From contig WOGZ01000141.1 in NCBI GenBank assembly GCA_009733775.1, forward strand, positions 20,133 to 84,132: a DNA stretch of 64,000 nucleotides. Direction: 5' to 3'. Below, in pieces: positions 33,380 through 45,337 of this stretch (the first letter of the stretch is position 1; the number at the start of each line of letters is the position of its first letter). Made by a program: the position numbers and the translations under genes. The notes beneath the pieces were generated by a model. The model ran no database searches and was not told the DNA's origin. It saw only the letters and a program-made list of their open reading frames with translations. Source of the DNA: Alectoria sarmentosa. Its lineage: Eukaryota > Ascomycota > Lecanoromycetes > Lecanorales > Parmeliaceae.

Positions 33380-35021
33380 TTCACATCTGTCGTAACTATC
33401 ACAAATTGAGAAAGGAATATGTGAGGGATGTTAACAGCAAAATAAAGAGGAAAGAAGAAAGTAAAGTCAGGTTTCACAATGCTCGGCGAAATAGACGAGA
33501 ACGAGCCTTAGCGCTTCCTTTAACAGTACGTCATCTTAGTTTACATAAGCCGTTTTCGTTGTCCATACTCAGGTAGCCGCTCACCGCTTACTCATCAATG
33601 GAGGCGTCTTCGGGACAACTGTGCTGTTTGTAGGCTGAAGCGGCCAATGGATCATGAGCATTGATCCTATACGCCACTACTTAGCCGTCTACTGCAGAAC
33701 CAGCCCCGAGCATCCGCTATTGGTAAATTAGTCTACCGCCCCACTTTGCAGAGTTTGGGGAAGCTGCCTCGTATTTGACGGGTCAACGTGAAGTCAGGGG
33801 CTCCGAGAATCCGGAGTAAATACACATCTCAGCAGAGGTCAATAGGGAGTAGAGCTCCAGAATGATTTGCTAGTCCTCACGTGCAAAGCTAGTCCAGGGA
33901 CTCAAATTTCAACCAGGGCAACATGAAGACGGGAGGCGAGCTTACTTACTCGGCCATGTAGCATCGAGATGCTATTTCGAAAATCCGTGTCTGAAAATCC
34001 GTTCTTTCAGTATTCGCTGAAGCGCCTAATATTGATTTTATCGTAGACATATCCATCAGTATATGTTGAGAAATGCTGACTCAACCGACGGTTCTAGAGA
34101 CTTTCATCGAGTTCGCCAACCAAAAATGTCAAGGGCTCTGATCTGCCTAATACTCGCAAGGTCCGAGACGGCAAACCTAGAGCTCCGTAATTGACCTTTA
34201 CTGCGCCCCTGGGAGTTTCTGGTTGCGAGTGGTCGCTCACCTGGGATATTCGGCTAGCTTGGCTGCATCTCTGAGAGATTTCGGATTGTCCTTGGGGATT
34301 TCTTATTTTCCTATTGGCCGCCTAATTGAGGGCCTCTGGCTAGCCCTAGACACTCATCTGAGGAGTTCCGGTTGGTTTTGACAGGATGTTAGGGGAATTC
34401 GATCGCGTCTAGTCGCCCACTGGGGATACTTCGGATAGTTTTGGCTGCGGGCTTTCGGGAAGTTCTCCATCATCTTTGGCCGCATATCTTGGGAGTCTGG
34501 ATTGTACATATATTGAGGTCGCTGGGAGTATGCCTATGGACCTGCCCCAGAAAACCACGCAACACTCCGTCCAAGGTGCACATGCTACTCTAGTTGGTTG
34601 CTAGGAAATAGCCTGCGGCAAATCAGCCAAGAGAAAGTTGAAAGCCTCACCCGTTTCTGACTTCCTCCAGCCTCAACCTCGAGAGAGATGGCCGTCTTTG
34701 GGGCATTGAAATCGTGATATGTTGGTAATACTGTTGCCAGTAGGTGTCTTGATAAATGGTGGGATGTGTACAAAAGGGCGGAGATTGGCCCACCCATCGT
34801 GATGTTTTCTCCCTCTGATCCTCACTCCCCGCCTCTCGCTATCTGCATACATACAAGTTTTGTGTAGTGCAGCTCAGCCAAGAATTCAGACTTTCTCACC
34901 TCTCTCACCTCTCTCATTCTGCTACAATTCTTATTAGCTACAAATTCTGACGCCAGATTGGCCGACGAAGAAGTCAATTCCGAGGACAAAACCATCTTCG
35001 AGATCGAGCGCCACACGGACA
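33380..35021. other. intergenic with minisatellite
   Basis: 1.6 kb with no gene. The centre is the degenerate repeat array at 34195-34535. An open frame without ATG from about 34870 runs into the next entry's region (DEEVNSEDKTIFE), function unknown. Confidence 0.45.
34195..34535. repeat. degenerate ~32-bp minisatellite, about ten units
   Basis: Units of 29-35 bp follow a shared pattern, TGGTCGC, then CTGGGGA, then TTCGGAT and a T-rich end. Examples start near 34230 (GGTCGCTCACCTGGGATATT), 34259, 34314, 34410 (AGTCGCCCACTGGGGATACT), 34440 and 34477. Units are diverged but order and spacing persist. Confidence 0.5.
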
Positions 35022-35436
35022 ATGGGCCTCTCCTTTCCTATCAAGAAGAAGAAAATCAGTCCCTTGGCGCCGGCCGAGCCCTTGCGTATTACAAGATCCC
35101 TCAACAGCATCTCTACGCGTTTGGGCCGACGATATGTCGAAGCACATCAGCGGCCAAGACGGCTCCATCGTCGCGGACTGGCCTTCAGACGAGGGATTCG
35201 GCTGGCAGGCGAATCGGTTACATATCGGCAAGGGCGATACTTTACTGCCGCCGGATGAGAGCACAGTGCATGGGCAGGCGAAGTCTGTGGGTCATGTGGA
35301 TGATGGGGAGAGAAAGGATGATAATGAGAAGACAGAGAGCGGGAATGGGGGTGGTAAGAAGCGGGGGGCATTGTCGAGGCTATTTCGCAAGAACGAAAAG
35401 CCGAAAGATTGGGCGGGCACGCGTGCTGTGATGTAG
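35022..35436 (+). pseudogene. small basic orphan, probably frameshifted
   Basis: An ATG at 35022 opens a basic N-terminus (MGLSFPIKKKKISPLAP...) that runs to about 35140. A second frame from 35134 then carries the better-looking body (SGQDGSIVADWPSDEGFGWQ) and a Lys/Arg-rich tail (KKRGALSRLFRKNEKPKDW) ending at 35436. A 1-nt shift near 35135 would fuse them; no intron fits. The alternative is a 100-aa protein starting at the ATG at 35134. No family recognised. Confidence 0.35.
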
Positions 35437-36695
35437 TGAGCGAGGAAATTTATGATGACATAGGTCATCAGAAGCTGTTTCCACATAATGCGTAATGGTC
35501 GCCTTGAGTCTGGGCATACTATATCATACCATATCATACCATGTACGACAGATGAAGAGTTCCGAGTCAAAAGAATGCGAAAGAAGATGTGTGGATATGT
35601 AGCCAGGCGGAGACATGGACTGCACTGAGCGGAATTTTGAAGTCGATGGATTGTTCGCCCGTCCAATGTGTGCTTACCAAGCCCGGGAGAAGATGATATA
35701 TCCAACCGAGTAGAATGGTTCATGCAGCAATATTAACGGTCTTGTGTTGAAGATTATCATCATCGATTGGTACCGATTGTTCCAATCCTTGGGACAGAGC
35801 CTGCCCAGCACGCCCAGCAGCCCAATGCACCATTCTAGACGCTATACGAGGTGCAGACTAGCGTATCGAGTCAACCGAGGCCCGTTCCTTTAGGCCTCCC
35901 GTCGTGGGGGCTGAAGATTTATTATCAAAGCAAATCTTTTACCGCCCCTTCTCCTTGCACGCAGGGCATGCATGTGATACTTTAGGACTCCCTTGGAAGC
36001 CGCCTGCAAATCTGAGCATCGATAGGAGCGCCTAAGCGGCATGACACCACTCTGATGATTACCTAACCTTTCTTGCCTTGTGCCTCGTTTTGCCCACCCA
36101 CTTTGCTCGCGCAATCCTCCTCAATCAGTTACGTTACCGGCTTCTTCCTTTGAGCCTCATCGACCGTTGCGCAAAGACGCGCAGTCCGCTATTCATCACA
36201 CGCACAAGGCATACTTACGCAGCACCTTGGACGAATTGGGGTGTGCTTGCGAGGAGTTGCGCAGGCTGTACGTCATATGCTCGAGCGAGGAGTATCCCTG
36301 AGTCAGCCGATAGCCTGGTCCTGGTCGTGGGTTCCATGTATTAATATGATATGATTACCCAGCCTTAGTCTTTTCAACTCCTATTGTTAATTGATCCGTC
36401 AGACGGGATGTAACCCTGTGCCTGTTGTTTGGGTCCAGATCGGAGAATTCCAAGGTACAGTAAGGTACCTTAGCTATCTATAATCTAGGTACTAGTACTC
36501 CTTGCGGGGTAAGGGCTGAAAGGGCTGAGTGGGTTGAATCGGCTGAATCGGCCTCTTAATCCTCCGAGCATTCATCCATCCTTTTGAACCCGAGGGGCAA
36601 CACGCTGAGCATCCCTCGTATCCTTGCGTGTGGAGAGGAATCCGACTCTACCCCATCAGCACATCAGCCTGACCCAGTTGTTCCATACCGCATAC
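35437..36695. other. intergenic, no gene seen
   Basis: Contains TATCATACCA repeats near 35520. A plus-strand frame at 36080-36301 ends in protein-like text (YLRSTLDELGCACEELRRLY) but has no partner. Otherwise the 5' flank of the Zn2Cys6 gene. Confidence 0.4.
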
Positions 36696-38400
36696 ATGGT
36701 CAATGTCCGAGGCCGCAGCAGGGGCTGCCTTACGTGCCTTGATAGACACGTGGGATGCGGTGAGTTTCACGTGATCACAGCGACTAAGCTACGACCATGA
36801 TGCACCCTCTAATCGCTGCATAGATCAACGAGAACCTACCTGTCTCAATTGCCAAAGGGCAGGTCTGCGCTGCCAAGGCTACAGAGGCTTACCGATTACC
36901 TTGGACAGACACGTCCAAAGACTCCATCAAACCATCCGCACACAAGGACTCGTGTCTGGGCAGGCAGAAGTCGACGACGACGAAGGATTGTTACTGGTCA
37001 ATCACCATCCAACTGGGGCTGCACAACAACCATTGCGCAATGCCTTAGACTCGAACCAAAATGGCATCGTAACAATCAGAACAGGACCGCCACGAGGCAG
37101 GCCTAAGAAATCTTTACAAGTGACAAAGAAACCGACCGAGGTAGTAGCCAGACCGAGTACCTTCATCCAAAGCCCACCTATGCCCTTCGAGTTGAATCTC
37201 TCGGCTTTCCAAGCACCAATCTGTGTCACTTTTCTGGTACAGAATTTCCTTGGGCACCTGGACACCGGAAGAAAATCACTTCTACCCGCTTGGGATGTGG
37301 ACAACGTCTCCGGAACCGCAAGGTATTCCATAAATGCATTAGCATTGGCTTTCTATGGGAAAGCTCATCATCAACAGAATATCATTCAACAGGGCGCCGA
37401 ATGCTACGGGAAAGCGCTCCTCAAACTGGCACATGATCTCCATGACCGTAACGCCATGTGGTCCTCTTCCGTGTTGCTTTCATCCATCTTGCTGGCTCGC
37501 TACGAATTAGTGGCATCGACCGGCTCCGAAGGTTGGATTCAGCATGCAGGGGGTGTCGAACGTCTATTCCAGGCTCGGGGACCAGGGCGTCATCAATCCC
37601 TTGAAGAGCGTCATATCTTCGAGGCAGCTCGACCTATAATTGCCATCAAAGCAATCACAGACTGCAAGCGGACCTTTCTTGACCAGGAGGCTTGGCTTAC
37701 ACTTCCCTGGGCACAAGATCCTGGCCAGAAGTCTTTTATGAACCAACTCATCGACATCTTCTGCATCATACCCGGTCTTCTTGAAGATTCCAAGTCTTTG
37801 CACTCAAACACATCATTTATCTGGGACTTCACGACTCCAACAAGTCCCTCTACCGGCACGCCTGCGAGGCAAGATCCTCGACTTGTAGATTTACGCCAAC
37901 GGACTCAAGAATGCTACATCAAACTACGGACGTGGAAGGAGGCCTGGGATAGAAGCCACCCTTCGGCCGTGCAATCAGTGAAAATATCCTACTTCCCACG
38001 GTCAGACCTCAAATTTCCTGAAGACATCTTCAGCTACGCCATCACCTTTCCCAACTTTCTACGCGCCAACGAGTACCAGCTATACAACACAGTCGTGTTC
38101 TTCCTATCCACTTTGATGCTCTATGTCCCTCCAGTATCTCCGGACGAGCTTCAAGTGTTCCCGGTCTCCGAACTTCTTGGCCAGCGTTGGGAGGCCGCAT
38201 ACAACATCTGCCGCGCCGTACCCTACGATCTGTTCGAGAAACACGGCGGCAGCGGCGCGTACCTGCTGCTGTTCCCGCTTCTTACCAACCTGAGGCTTTT
38301 CGGGGAGGCAAGCGACGAGGGCAAATGGATCAAGCAGGTACTGGAAAGCATTGCGAATAAGTGGGGTCTGGAGGGCGAGAGGAAATATATGGCCATCTGA
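36696..38400 (+). CDS. Zn2Cys6 transcription factor (Fungal_trans_2 type)
   Basis: Exon 36696-36759 and exon 36824-38400 join in phase across a 64-nt intron (GTGAGT...TGCATAG) that splits the zinc cluster, giving 546 aa. The binuclear cluster is complete, C-x2-C-x6-C-x6-C-x2-C-x6-C (CLTCLDRHVGC, TCLNCQRAGLRC). It is unusual between the second and third Cys, where the common R-x-R/K-x-x-K pattern is LDRHVG, so the basic residue before the third Cys is Gly. After a linker, residues from about 120 match the acidic/hydrophobic activation and regulation domain of Fungal_trans_2 proteins (FELNLSAFQAPICVTFLVQN, SSVLLSSILLARYELV, GWIQHAGGVERLFQARGP). Nuclear. Targets unknown; the nearest genes are an IF3-like gene and an SDR. 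Confidence 0.85.
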
Positions 38401-40310
38401 AGGGTAGCGAAATTACTCAACATTCTCCGATTAATGGACCAGAGGGAGCGGCCGTCTCCAGACTGGCCCCGGAAGCAGCTCCTGGGTGCGTCATCCGGGG
38501 CCTCGCTGCTACGTGGAAGAATGTGGCAGGATACATCATGCGGACTGTACAATACTCTCAAGAAATACTGACCCTTCTAAGAGCTGATGGTTTTGGGGTC
38601 CCTCTCTGTCTCGTCGAATCACATCACCTTCATCCAGCCTACGATTCGGCTCAACCTAAAAGAGATAAAGGCCTGCTTGTCAGCACTAAGCGCCGAGTCA
38701 ATCAAGCCTACAACAAAGCCGAATGCCATTCAGTAGCAAGCACCATGCTCTATTCCCTCGACAGCCCCTCACGAACATTTCTCTCGACCCGACCCATCAC
38801 CAAACCCCAGGGTGCCCGACTGTACCATCTATCCCTACCCCAACAGCACCCCATCAAACGAAACAAACAAAAACATTGATCTCATTCACCACTTCACCGC
38901 TCGACGCTTGAATTCGCGACAAGACCTCGCTCTGGCACCATCTTACAACCAAAAGCTTTAGCCCGCCGGCCCTGCTTTTGCAAGTCAAGGACTCATCTAC
39001 ACAAATGGGCACACCACCTGCAGTGTAGCGGCGAGACTCTCAAACTCATCCTCACCACCGACTATAATTCGAAAATGCACCAGGAATACCGCGGATTTCC
39101 AACCCACAGCCCTGAATCCACCCTTTCGCACCTTACAGCAAATCACTAGAACCCAAACCCCCACCGGCTACCTTCAACTCAGACCCCAACCAGCAACCTC
39201 CAATCCAAACTCCAACTAAACCCGCCCATCCCTCCTTCCCCTACCCGACCAACTTCGTCATCGTCGTCATCGGTATCCACCACGCCCCCACCCTCTCCTG
39301 CAGCAAGCACGACTTCCTTCCACCGCCTCCACGCGTCCATACTCCCACCCATCTCCTCCAGCTCGCTCTACCACATCACACCACCACATCCACCACCATC
39401 CCTTTCGCTACCCTCGACGCTGCAACCTTCTCCCAAACGACCATATCAGCCAACGAGCCGCTACAATGACCCAGCGGCCTTCCGCCTCATATCCAGCCAT
39501 AGGAATAGCAAGGCTACAGCATTTGTGCTATAATACTTCAGAGCAGCATGCGCGGGTGCTGCGAGAAATATACCTAGCGGATGTATCAAAGGGAGGGAGG
39601 AGCGGAGGAACATCACACTGCCATGAGGAGCGTGGAGGCTCTCCAGCGCTGTAATGGGGCGATGATCCATGTGATGAAGACAGAAGATAAGATGAGCGTA
39701 ACGGGAAATCAGTCAGGGCCACATGTGCAGAGGGAAGGAGTCGCGTCAAACGTGTGCAATTCCATCCACTCCAGTGCTCAGACAAGGCTTACATCAGCCG
39801 TATCTTCCAGTCAGATCTAGTGCACATATCCAGCTAAAAAAGATAGATAGATAGATAGATAAATAGAGCCAGCAAGACCTCATCTCATCTCCCGCCATTC
39901 CATCGCCTTCCCTCCCCAAAAAAATCAATCATCCCCTACCCTCCCCCCCCCCCCGCCCCAAACAAGAGCGCCCTCCAATCCCCACTTAAACCAATCAAGC
40001 GCCCTTCCAACCACGCAACCAGCTTACGATGCCGAGCCAACCCAATCCAATCCAATCCCGAAAAAGCCATCCCATCCTCGTCAACCAACACGAGCACATG
40101 AAAAACGCCCTTGCCAAACCGAACAGCTCCAACGACTCCTTCACCTTCCGCCCCGACTTCCTCCTCTCTGAAGGAAGAAAGGATCTCTTTCAACGCTATA
40201 GTGGATAGAGGAGAGGGAAGGTGGGGGATTGGGTTGGGCATTGGGTAGGGGCTATGGCTGATGGGTCGTTCCTTAAAATTGAGAGATTTTATTGCTGGGT
40301 ATGGGTATGA

Positions 40311-40389
<79 letters not shown>

Positions 40390-41146
40390 GGAGCTGTGAT
40401 GGATGTAGTCGATGAGGATGAGATATTGGCCGCGGCAAAGGAAGGAAGGAAGGAAGGAAGGAAGTCGGGTTGTTGGCGAGATGTCGTGTGATGGGAGAGA
40501 GTGTGGGGCCAACTCGGCTTATGACGGGTGGATGAAGCCAAGGGGGCACGTTGAATCAGCATTCGCAGCGACGACTTTCTGCAGGGGCCTCTGGTATGAA
40601 TGACTGTTGTACATTTGGTAGAGCGGAGCATCTTGGAGATAAGCTCCTGGAAGCGACAGCACGCCTACGGAGCTGACAGAGTGTAAACGGTGCAGTTCTT
40701 CAGAAAGCTGCCACATTTACCAAGACGTCCAATCCCATTGGTATCAAGGGAGAGCGAATATAGTGCTCAAACGGCCTATGTGCAGAGTTCACTGCGCTCG
40801 CGGGTTGTAGGTGTTATTGAAAGTATGAGACTTGGGGAGCAGGCAAAGGTCACATCAAGTGACAGCTGATTGGTTGGGAGGGAGGGATAGCTGGTACCAA
40901 AGGCGCAAAGGTTCCATAGAAGCCAAAACGGACCGTACCGAGACAGTGCAGTACGGCACGGGTCAGATGATATGAGCCGGCCTTTCTTTGACGGGGTTTA
41001 GCTAGGGAATGCAACAGATAGACGAAGAGCACAGTCGATCTGCTGCAGCATGTAGACCGATCCCCGTTGAACGGATACGGGCAAGGAGATGCGAGCGGAG
41101 TACAAAGACCAGAAGCAGGATCCCAGAATCTGATCAAGGTCTACCA
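38401..41146. other. long intergenic, C-rich and repeat-rich
   Basis: 2.7 kb. 38920-39460 is C-rich without a coherent gene. A minus-strand frame at 39936-40270 contains protein-like text (ALKEILSSFREEEVGAEGEG) but its upstream part is only the coded hexamer repeat. I could not build a gene. Confidence 0.35.
40297..40389. repeat. (TATGGG)n microsatellite, about 15 copies
   Basis: Near-perfect hexamer array with one ATGAGT variant at the start. It differs from the TTAGGG fungal telomere unit. A GGAA run follows at 40438-40463. Confidence 0.9.
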
Positions 41147-42013
41147 TCACCCCCAATGAACAGGTATGTCGGCATTCGATGTCCCATCGCTCAATTTCGT
41201 AATTCTAGCAATAGGCCATTTGCCGAGCATCTTGACGCTCCTCGGCGTCGTCACCGAGACACATTTCATGACGTCCCTATTCTCCATTGCCCACATCACC
41301 TGAGACTTTGCCTCGTTAATATTTTTCGGAGGCCTCTTTTTGAAAGTCATGTCGGTGACGCCAGGCACCGCCAACATCGTTGTCCCCTTGGGCATCGCCG
41401 CCAGGATGGAATCCGGGTTGAGGTGCATGCAGTTTGCAAGGGCCCAATCGACCGTACGACCACCGCTGCCGTTTGCCTTTTGGTGAAGATGAAATTCCAT
41501 ACGGCATCCTTGCAGGATGTATTTGTATGAGATTGCCAGTACATGCCGAAGAAAGGCCGGAGTACAAGAAGTGGTAAGATGGAGTTCCTTGCCCCGGCCA
41601 GCTCGAGTGAATGGTTTGTGACATTTTGGTTTCAAGGTTTTTTCCAAAATTTCGACGGGCCCAGGATCAGGAAAGGTTTTGATACAATACACTTTAGGTC
41701 CTGCCTCTGCCAGGTAGTCGAGAGGTTTGAGGCGTTGCAAAGCTTGTGATAAAGTCATGGTGGCGACCTCATTGCTCCCCTTGTCAACGAGCTTCAGCGA
41801 TATCTCTTTTGCGCGTGGATAGATCTTTCTTGTGATGGTGGCTAGCTGTGCCTTTGCGATTTCCTCGTAATTCACGAATAAATTGTGCACGAGGTGCAAT
41901 GCACGGCTTCCTTGGAATGGAGTCGGCCTTGGAGCGCGGCGCCGGATGAGAGATAGCTGTGTATGGTGAAGCCGAAGATAAGCCCTTATGGAGTAATCAG
42001 ACAGCATCTCCAT
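41147..42013 (-). CDS. mitochondrial IF3-like protein
   Basis: Single exon, 288 aa. The first ~45 residues are rich in Arg/Ser/Leu and lack acids after residue 6 (AYLRLHHTQLSLIRRRAPRP), as mitochondrial presequences do. The next part resembles the IF3 N-domain: YPRAKEISLKLVD, then MTLSQALQRLKPLDYL, then VYCIKTF at the place of the conserved Pro/Val-Cys strand. After a linker, KELHLTTSC...YILQGCRMEFHLH resembles the IF3 C-domain start (KEI.L, then helix, G-x-x-V/M and a beta strand). IF3 acts in start-codon selection on the small ribosomal subunit. The match is by pattern and could be wrong; it may be a fungal orphan with an IF3 fold. Confidence 0.5.
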   Translation of the reverse strand: MEMLSDYSIRAYLRLHHTQLSLIRRRAPRPTPFQGSRALHLVHNLFVNYEEIAKAQLATITRKIYPRAKEISLKLVDKGSNEVATMTLSQALQRLKPLDYLAEAGPKVYCIKTFPDPGPVEILEKTLKPKCHKPFTRAGRGKELHLTTSCTPAFLRHVLAISYKYILQGCRMEFHLHQKANGSGGRTVDWALANCMHLNPDSILAAMPKGTTMLAVPGVTDMTFKKRPPKNINEAKSQVMWAMENRDVMKCVSVTTPRSVKMLGKWPIARITKLSDGTSNADIPVHWG

Positions 42014-42387
42014 GCGATGATCCTCAATTAAGGATCAGCAAACAATAGTTACACCCATTTTGCATATTGGATTGAAAATCAGAGAGGACGATCTAGCCAT
42101 CTTAGGCAAAGCTCATCTGAGCGCCAAGGACTCGAATGCCTTCAAAGTGTGGGGTCAATGTGCGCTTTGCTCTATCCCTTGCGAGGAACAAATCACCAAG
42201 GGACAACTACCTAATTCTTCGTCTTTAGGAGCCACTTTCCTTTTAATGTAGGCTCTCTTCCGAGTCAGTGGGGGGTCGATTGATATTCAAGAATGAAAGC
42301 ATCTAGACTCGGAGTTGATTCGGTGTTCGGACATCGACTTCCACCCCACCCATGGCCAGAAGGATCTGAGAAACACCACACCGCGAG
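42014..42387. other. divergent promoter region, IF3-like and SDR genes
   Basis: About 370 nt between two head-to-head genes. A short frame at 42060-42251 has no support. Confidence 0.5.
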
Positions 42388-42394
42388 TATAAAA
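42388..42394 (+). promoter_or_regulatory. TATA box of the SDR gene
   Basis: TATAAAA sits only 5 nt before an in-frame ATG at 42399, so that ATG should precede the transcription start. Translation more likely begins at the ATG at 42546. Confidence 0.5.
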
Positions 42395-42545
42395 TCTCAT
42401 GTTAATCACACTATCCCGCACCTTCTCTCATAAACCTTTACCGCACTCATCACGCTTCAGAGTGCTTCCCATTCTCCCCTCATCCTTCCCTGCTCTCCAC
42501 CGCCAGCAATCAACCACCTCAACTCTTTTCTCAATCGCAGCCAGG

Positions 42546-43538
42546 ATGCCCTCCCGCTACGCCGCCGTTCACCAAAACTCCAAAGGGCCCGGAGATGCCC
42601 GCCCCACGGCGCTCGACATCGTCAAGGATGAAGGGCTGTCAGGAAAGCTCGCGGACAAAGTCGTCCTCATCACGGGCTGCTCTTCGGGCATCGGCATCGA
42701 GACCGCCAAAGCTCTCAACACTACACACGCAAAACTCTTCCTCGGAGTGCGCGACATTGCCAAGGGACAAGCCGCCCTATCAGACATTCTGAAGCCAGGA
42801 CACGTCGAGCTCTTGCAGATGGACCTGAACTCCCTCGACAGCGTGCGTTCGGCAGCCGAGGAATTCAAGCGGAAAAGCGAGACTCTGAATCTACTCATCA
42901 ACAACGCAGGCGTCATGGCGACACCGGAGGGCCAGACCGCCGACGGATTCGAAACGCAATTCGGTACCAACCACCTCGGGCACTTCCTGCTCTTCCAGCT
43001 GCTGAAACCCACCCTCCTCGCCTCCTCAACGCCCCGATTCAACTCCCGCGTCGTCTGCCTCTCCTCCTCCGGCCACCGCGGCGCCGGCGTCCGATTCGAC
43101 AACAACTACAATTTCGAAAAGGGCGATTACGCGCCCTGGACGGCGTACGGACAGAGCAAGACGGCGAATATCTACATGGCGAATGAAATCGAGCGACGCT
43201 ACGGCGCAAAGGGCCTCCACGGGCTGAGCGTGATGCCCGGCGGGATCATGACGGGACTGCAGGTGCACGTGAGGGATCAGATCGCGGCCGGGTTGGACGC
43301 GGCGCGGAACTACATGAAGAGTCCGGAGCAGGGCGCCGCCACGACGGTGTATGCGGCGCTGAGCCAGGAGTGGGAAGGCAAGGGTGGACGATACCTGGAG
43401 GATTGCCAGGAGGCCGAAGAGACGGATGATGCTTCGCCGTTGGCGGCGGGATATCACCCTCGGGCATACAATGAAGAGGGCGAGAAGAAGCTATGGGGGG
43501 ATTCATTGCAGTTCGTGGGGATCAAGGAAGATAGATAG
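42546..43538 (+). CDS. short-chain dehydrogenase/reductase
   Basis: Single exon, 330 aa from the ATG at 42546; the frame is open 49 codons more to 42399, but the TATA box argues against that start. If used, the extra part would be Arg/Ser-rich and presequence-like. Classical SDR signs (numbered from 42546, add 49 for the long form): cofactor loop TGCSSGIG (about 43-50), NNAGVM (about 119-124), the catalytic Ser in LSSSGH (about 173), and Tyr/Lys in YGQSK (Y201, K205). The layout fits the retinol dehydrogenase/WWOX-like group that uses NADP(H); substrate unknown. The C-terminal GYHPRAYNEEGEKKLW is typical of fungal members. The gene is convergent with the sugar transporter, 55 bp between stops. 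Confidence 0.88.
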   Translation: MPSRYAAVHQNSKGPGDARPTALDIVKDEGLSGKLADKVVLITGCSSGIGIETAKALNTTHAKLFLGVRDIAKGQAALSDILKPGHVELLQMDLNSLDSVRSAAEEFKRKSETLNLLINNAGVMATPEGQTADGFETQFGTNHLGHFLLFQLLKPTLLASSTPRFNSRVVCLSSSGHRGAGVRFDNNYNFEKGDYAPWTAYGQSKTANIYMANEIERRYGAKGLHGLSVMPGGIMTGLQVHVRDQIAAGLDAARNYMKSPEQGAATTVYAALSQEWEGKGGRYLEDCQEAEETDDASPLAAGYHPRAYNEEGEKKLWGDSLQFVGIKEDR

Positions 43539-43593
43539 GCTAGTACCGTTCATGCCTTTTGGCTTTGCGGTAGCTGCACTGAAAAAAAAAAAT

Positions 43594-45337
43594 CTATACC
43601 AAGTCCTTGAGGCCTCCTTCCTCTTCATGAGCTACCCCGCCCTTGACAGCCACCGAGTCATTCCTTTCAAGATATCCCGGAGCCCCATCGCCAGCCATCC
43701 TTTCGGTCATAGCAGCATCCTCCTCTCCTGCAAACAGCCGGTCAAAGTCCTCCAGCTCTCTTCCTTTGCTTTCGGGAAAGAACACATAAATGATCGGTAC
43801 CCAAATCGCCTACCCATACATACATCATCAGTATTTTCCTTGACGGCCGCAGCTTCCCAGCCTTCAAGATTCCGCTCTGGGATACCCGTGTCCTACTCAC
43901 ATTCAAGACAGCGAAGATGACATAAGTCCTCCAGCCCACATTCTCAATAGCCGGCGGCGTGATTTGCACAATCAGGAAATTGCATATCCAATTTGCCGCG
44001 GTGGAGATGCTCGATCCTTTCTGCCTCAGCCGCAGGGGCAGGATCTCGGATGGATAGACCCAGACGGTGGCCTGGAACCCGATGGTAAAGGCGCCTTCGA
44101 AAAGGAACAGCATGACCGCGCCGGCGATTCCGGCAGCGTAGGCGACGGAGGTTTTGAATTGGACTTGATAGACCAAAGCCGCCTGGGTGGCCATTACGAG
44201 GGCCATGACGGTGATCATGGACAGTAAGAGTGGCCGTCGACCGATGCGATCGATCAGAAGCCAGGGAATGAAGCTGGCGACGAAGAACCAGAGCTGCAAG
44301 AATCCAGACATGAGAGCCGAGAGGTGGTTGCTGAAGCCGACGTTCTTGAAGAGTGTGCTGGAATAGTAAATGATCGCGTTGATGCCTCCTAATTGTTGAA
44401 AAGCCTGAATCGCGCAGGAGATGAGAAGCCTCCTCCTACTATGGATCTTGTCGGCTTTCAGTATAGTCCTCCAGGAGCCGGCATTCATAGCTGCTTCTTC
44501 CTCGACCGCTCGCACAATGTCGCCATGCAACCTTACGATCGCTTCGTCGTCCAGAGTATGGCCTCTTAAGCGCCGAAGGACCGACAGCGACTCATCGGAT
44601 CGATTGTGAGCAGCAAGCCAACGAGGACTTTCCGGCAAGACGGAGATGATCAGGAGCATGGGAAAGAGGAAGACGCATTGCAAGATAACCGGAATCCGCC
44701 ACGCATAGCTCGAGGTATGGGTCGAGAAAGCATAGTCGATCCAATAGACGAGATCGGTTCCAAAGTTCAACGTCGAAAGCTGCATGCAGACATACAAGCC
44801 CCTGCTGGCTTTTGGGGAGAACTCGGACTGGAACACCGGGACGGTCGAATTGATGAAACCCATGCCGCATCCCGACACGATTCGGGCGACGATGATGTGT
44901 GCACGTGTGTAGGCTGTAGATTGCAGGAGAGAGCCGACGATCATGATGACGACGCCCGCAGCAATGCTCTTTCGTCGGCCAAGGTTTTCGCCGATGATGG
45001 ACGTAGCAACGGCGCCGAGGAAGCATCCGACTGTCAAAGACAGTATTAGTAAAGTTCCCTCTCCCACGCGTGTCAATGCAGACGTAGAACATACTGTTGT
45101 AGATGGAGACGATCGTTCCAATCAGGGTCTGGCTGGGGTGGTTGAACGTGTCATTGAAGGCATCGCCGTTTACTAGGAAGGTATCAGCTGTTAGTTCAAC
45201 AATGTAGTGTATGTTTGAAGACTGTTGTACAAACCCAAGCCTCCCAGAAGGCCATTGTCATAGCCGATCATCAGGAAGCCCAGAGACGTGAGGGTCGTGA
45301 CCGTAGCCAACAAGGCCGGGCCCCGAAGTTCGGGCAT
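43594..45337 (-). CDS. MFS sugar transporter
   Basis: Four exons on the minus strand, 45235-45337, 45095-45172, 43901-45030 and 43594-43809, give 508 aa. Introns are 62, 64 and 91 nt. Sugar-porter marks are GYDNGLLGGL in helix 1, NLGRRKS after helix 2, PESPRWL after helix 6, QAFQQLGGINAIIYYS in helix 7, DRIGRRPLL after helix 8, and PESKGRELEDFD after helix 12. The protein has twelve predicted membrane segments in the plasma membrane and imports hexoses, pentoses or disaccharides by proton symport in known relatives. The sugar cannot be told from the sequence. The last intron contains a coding-like read-through that would give a different tail (SGILKAGKLRPS), so I chose the splice that restores the PESKG motif. 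Confidence 0.88.

Noticed and set aside
39936..40631. 231-codon minus-strand frame
   Set aside because: Its middle is only the (CCCATA)n array translated as Tyr-Pro. Start context and family are absent.
42399..42545. N-terminal extension of the SDR as a mitochondrial presequence
   Set aside because: The TATA box is only 5 nt before this ATG, so it is probably not in the mRNA. Kept as an alternative in the SDR entry.
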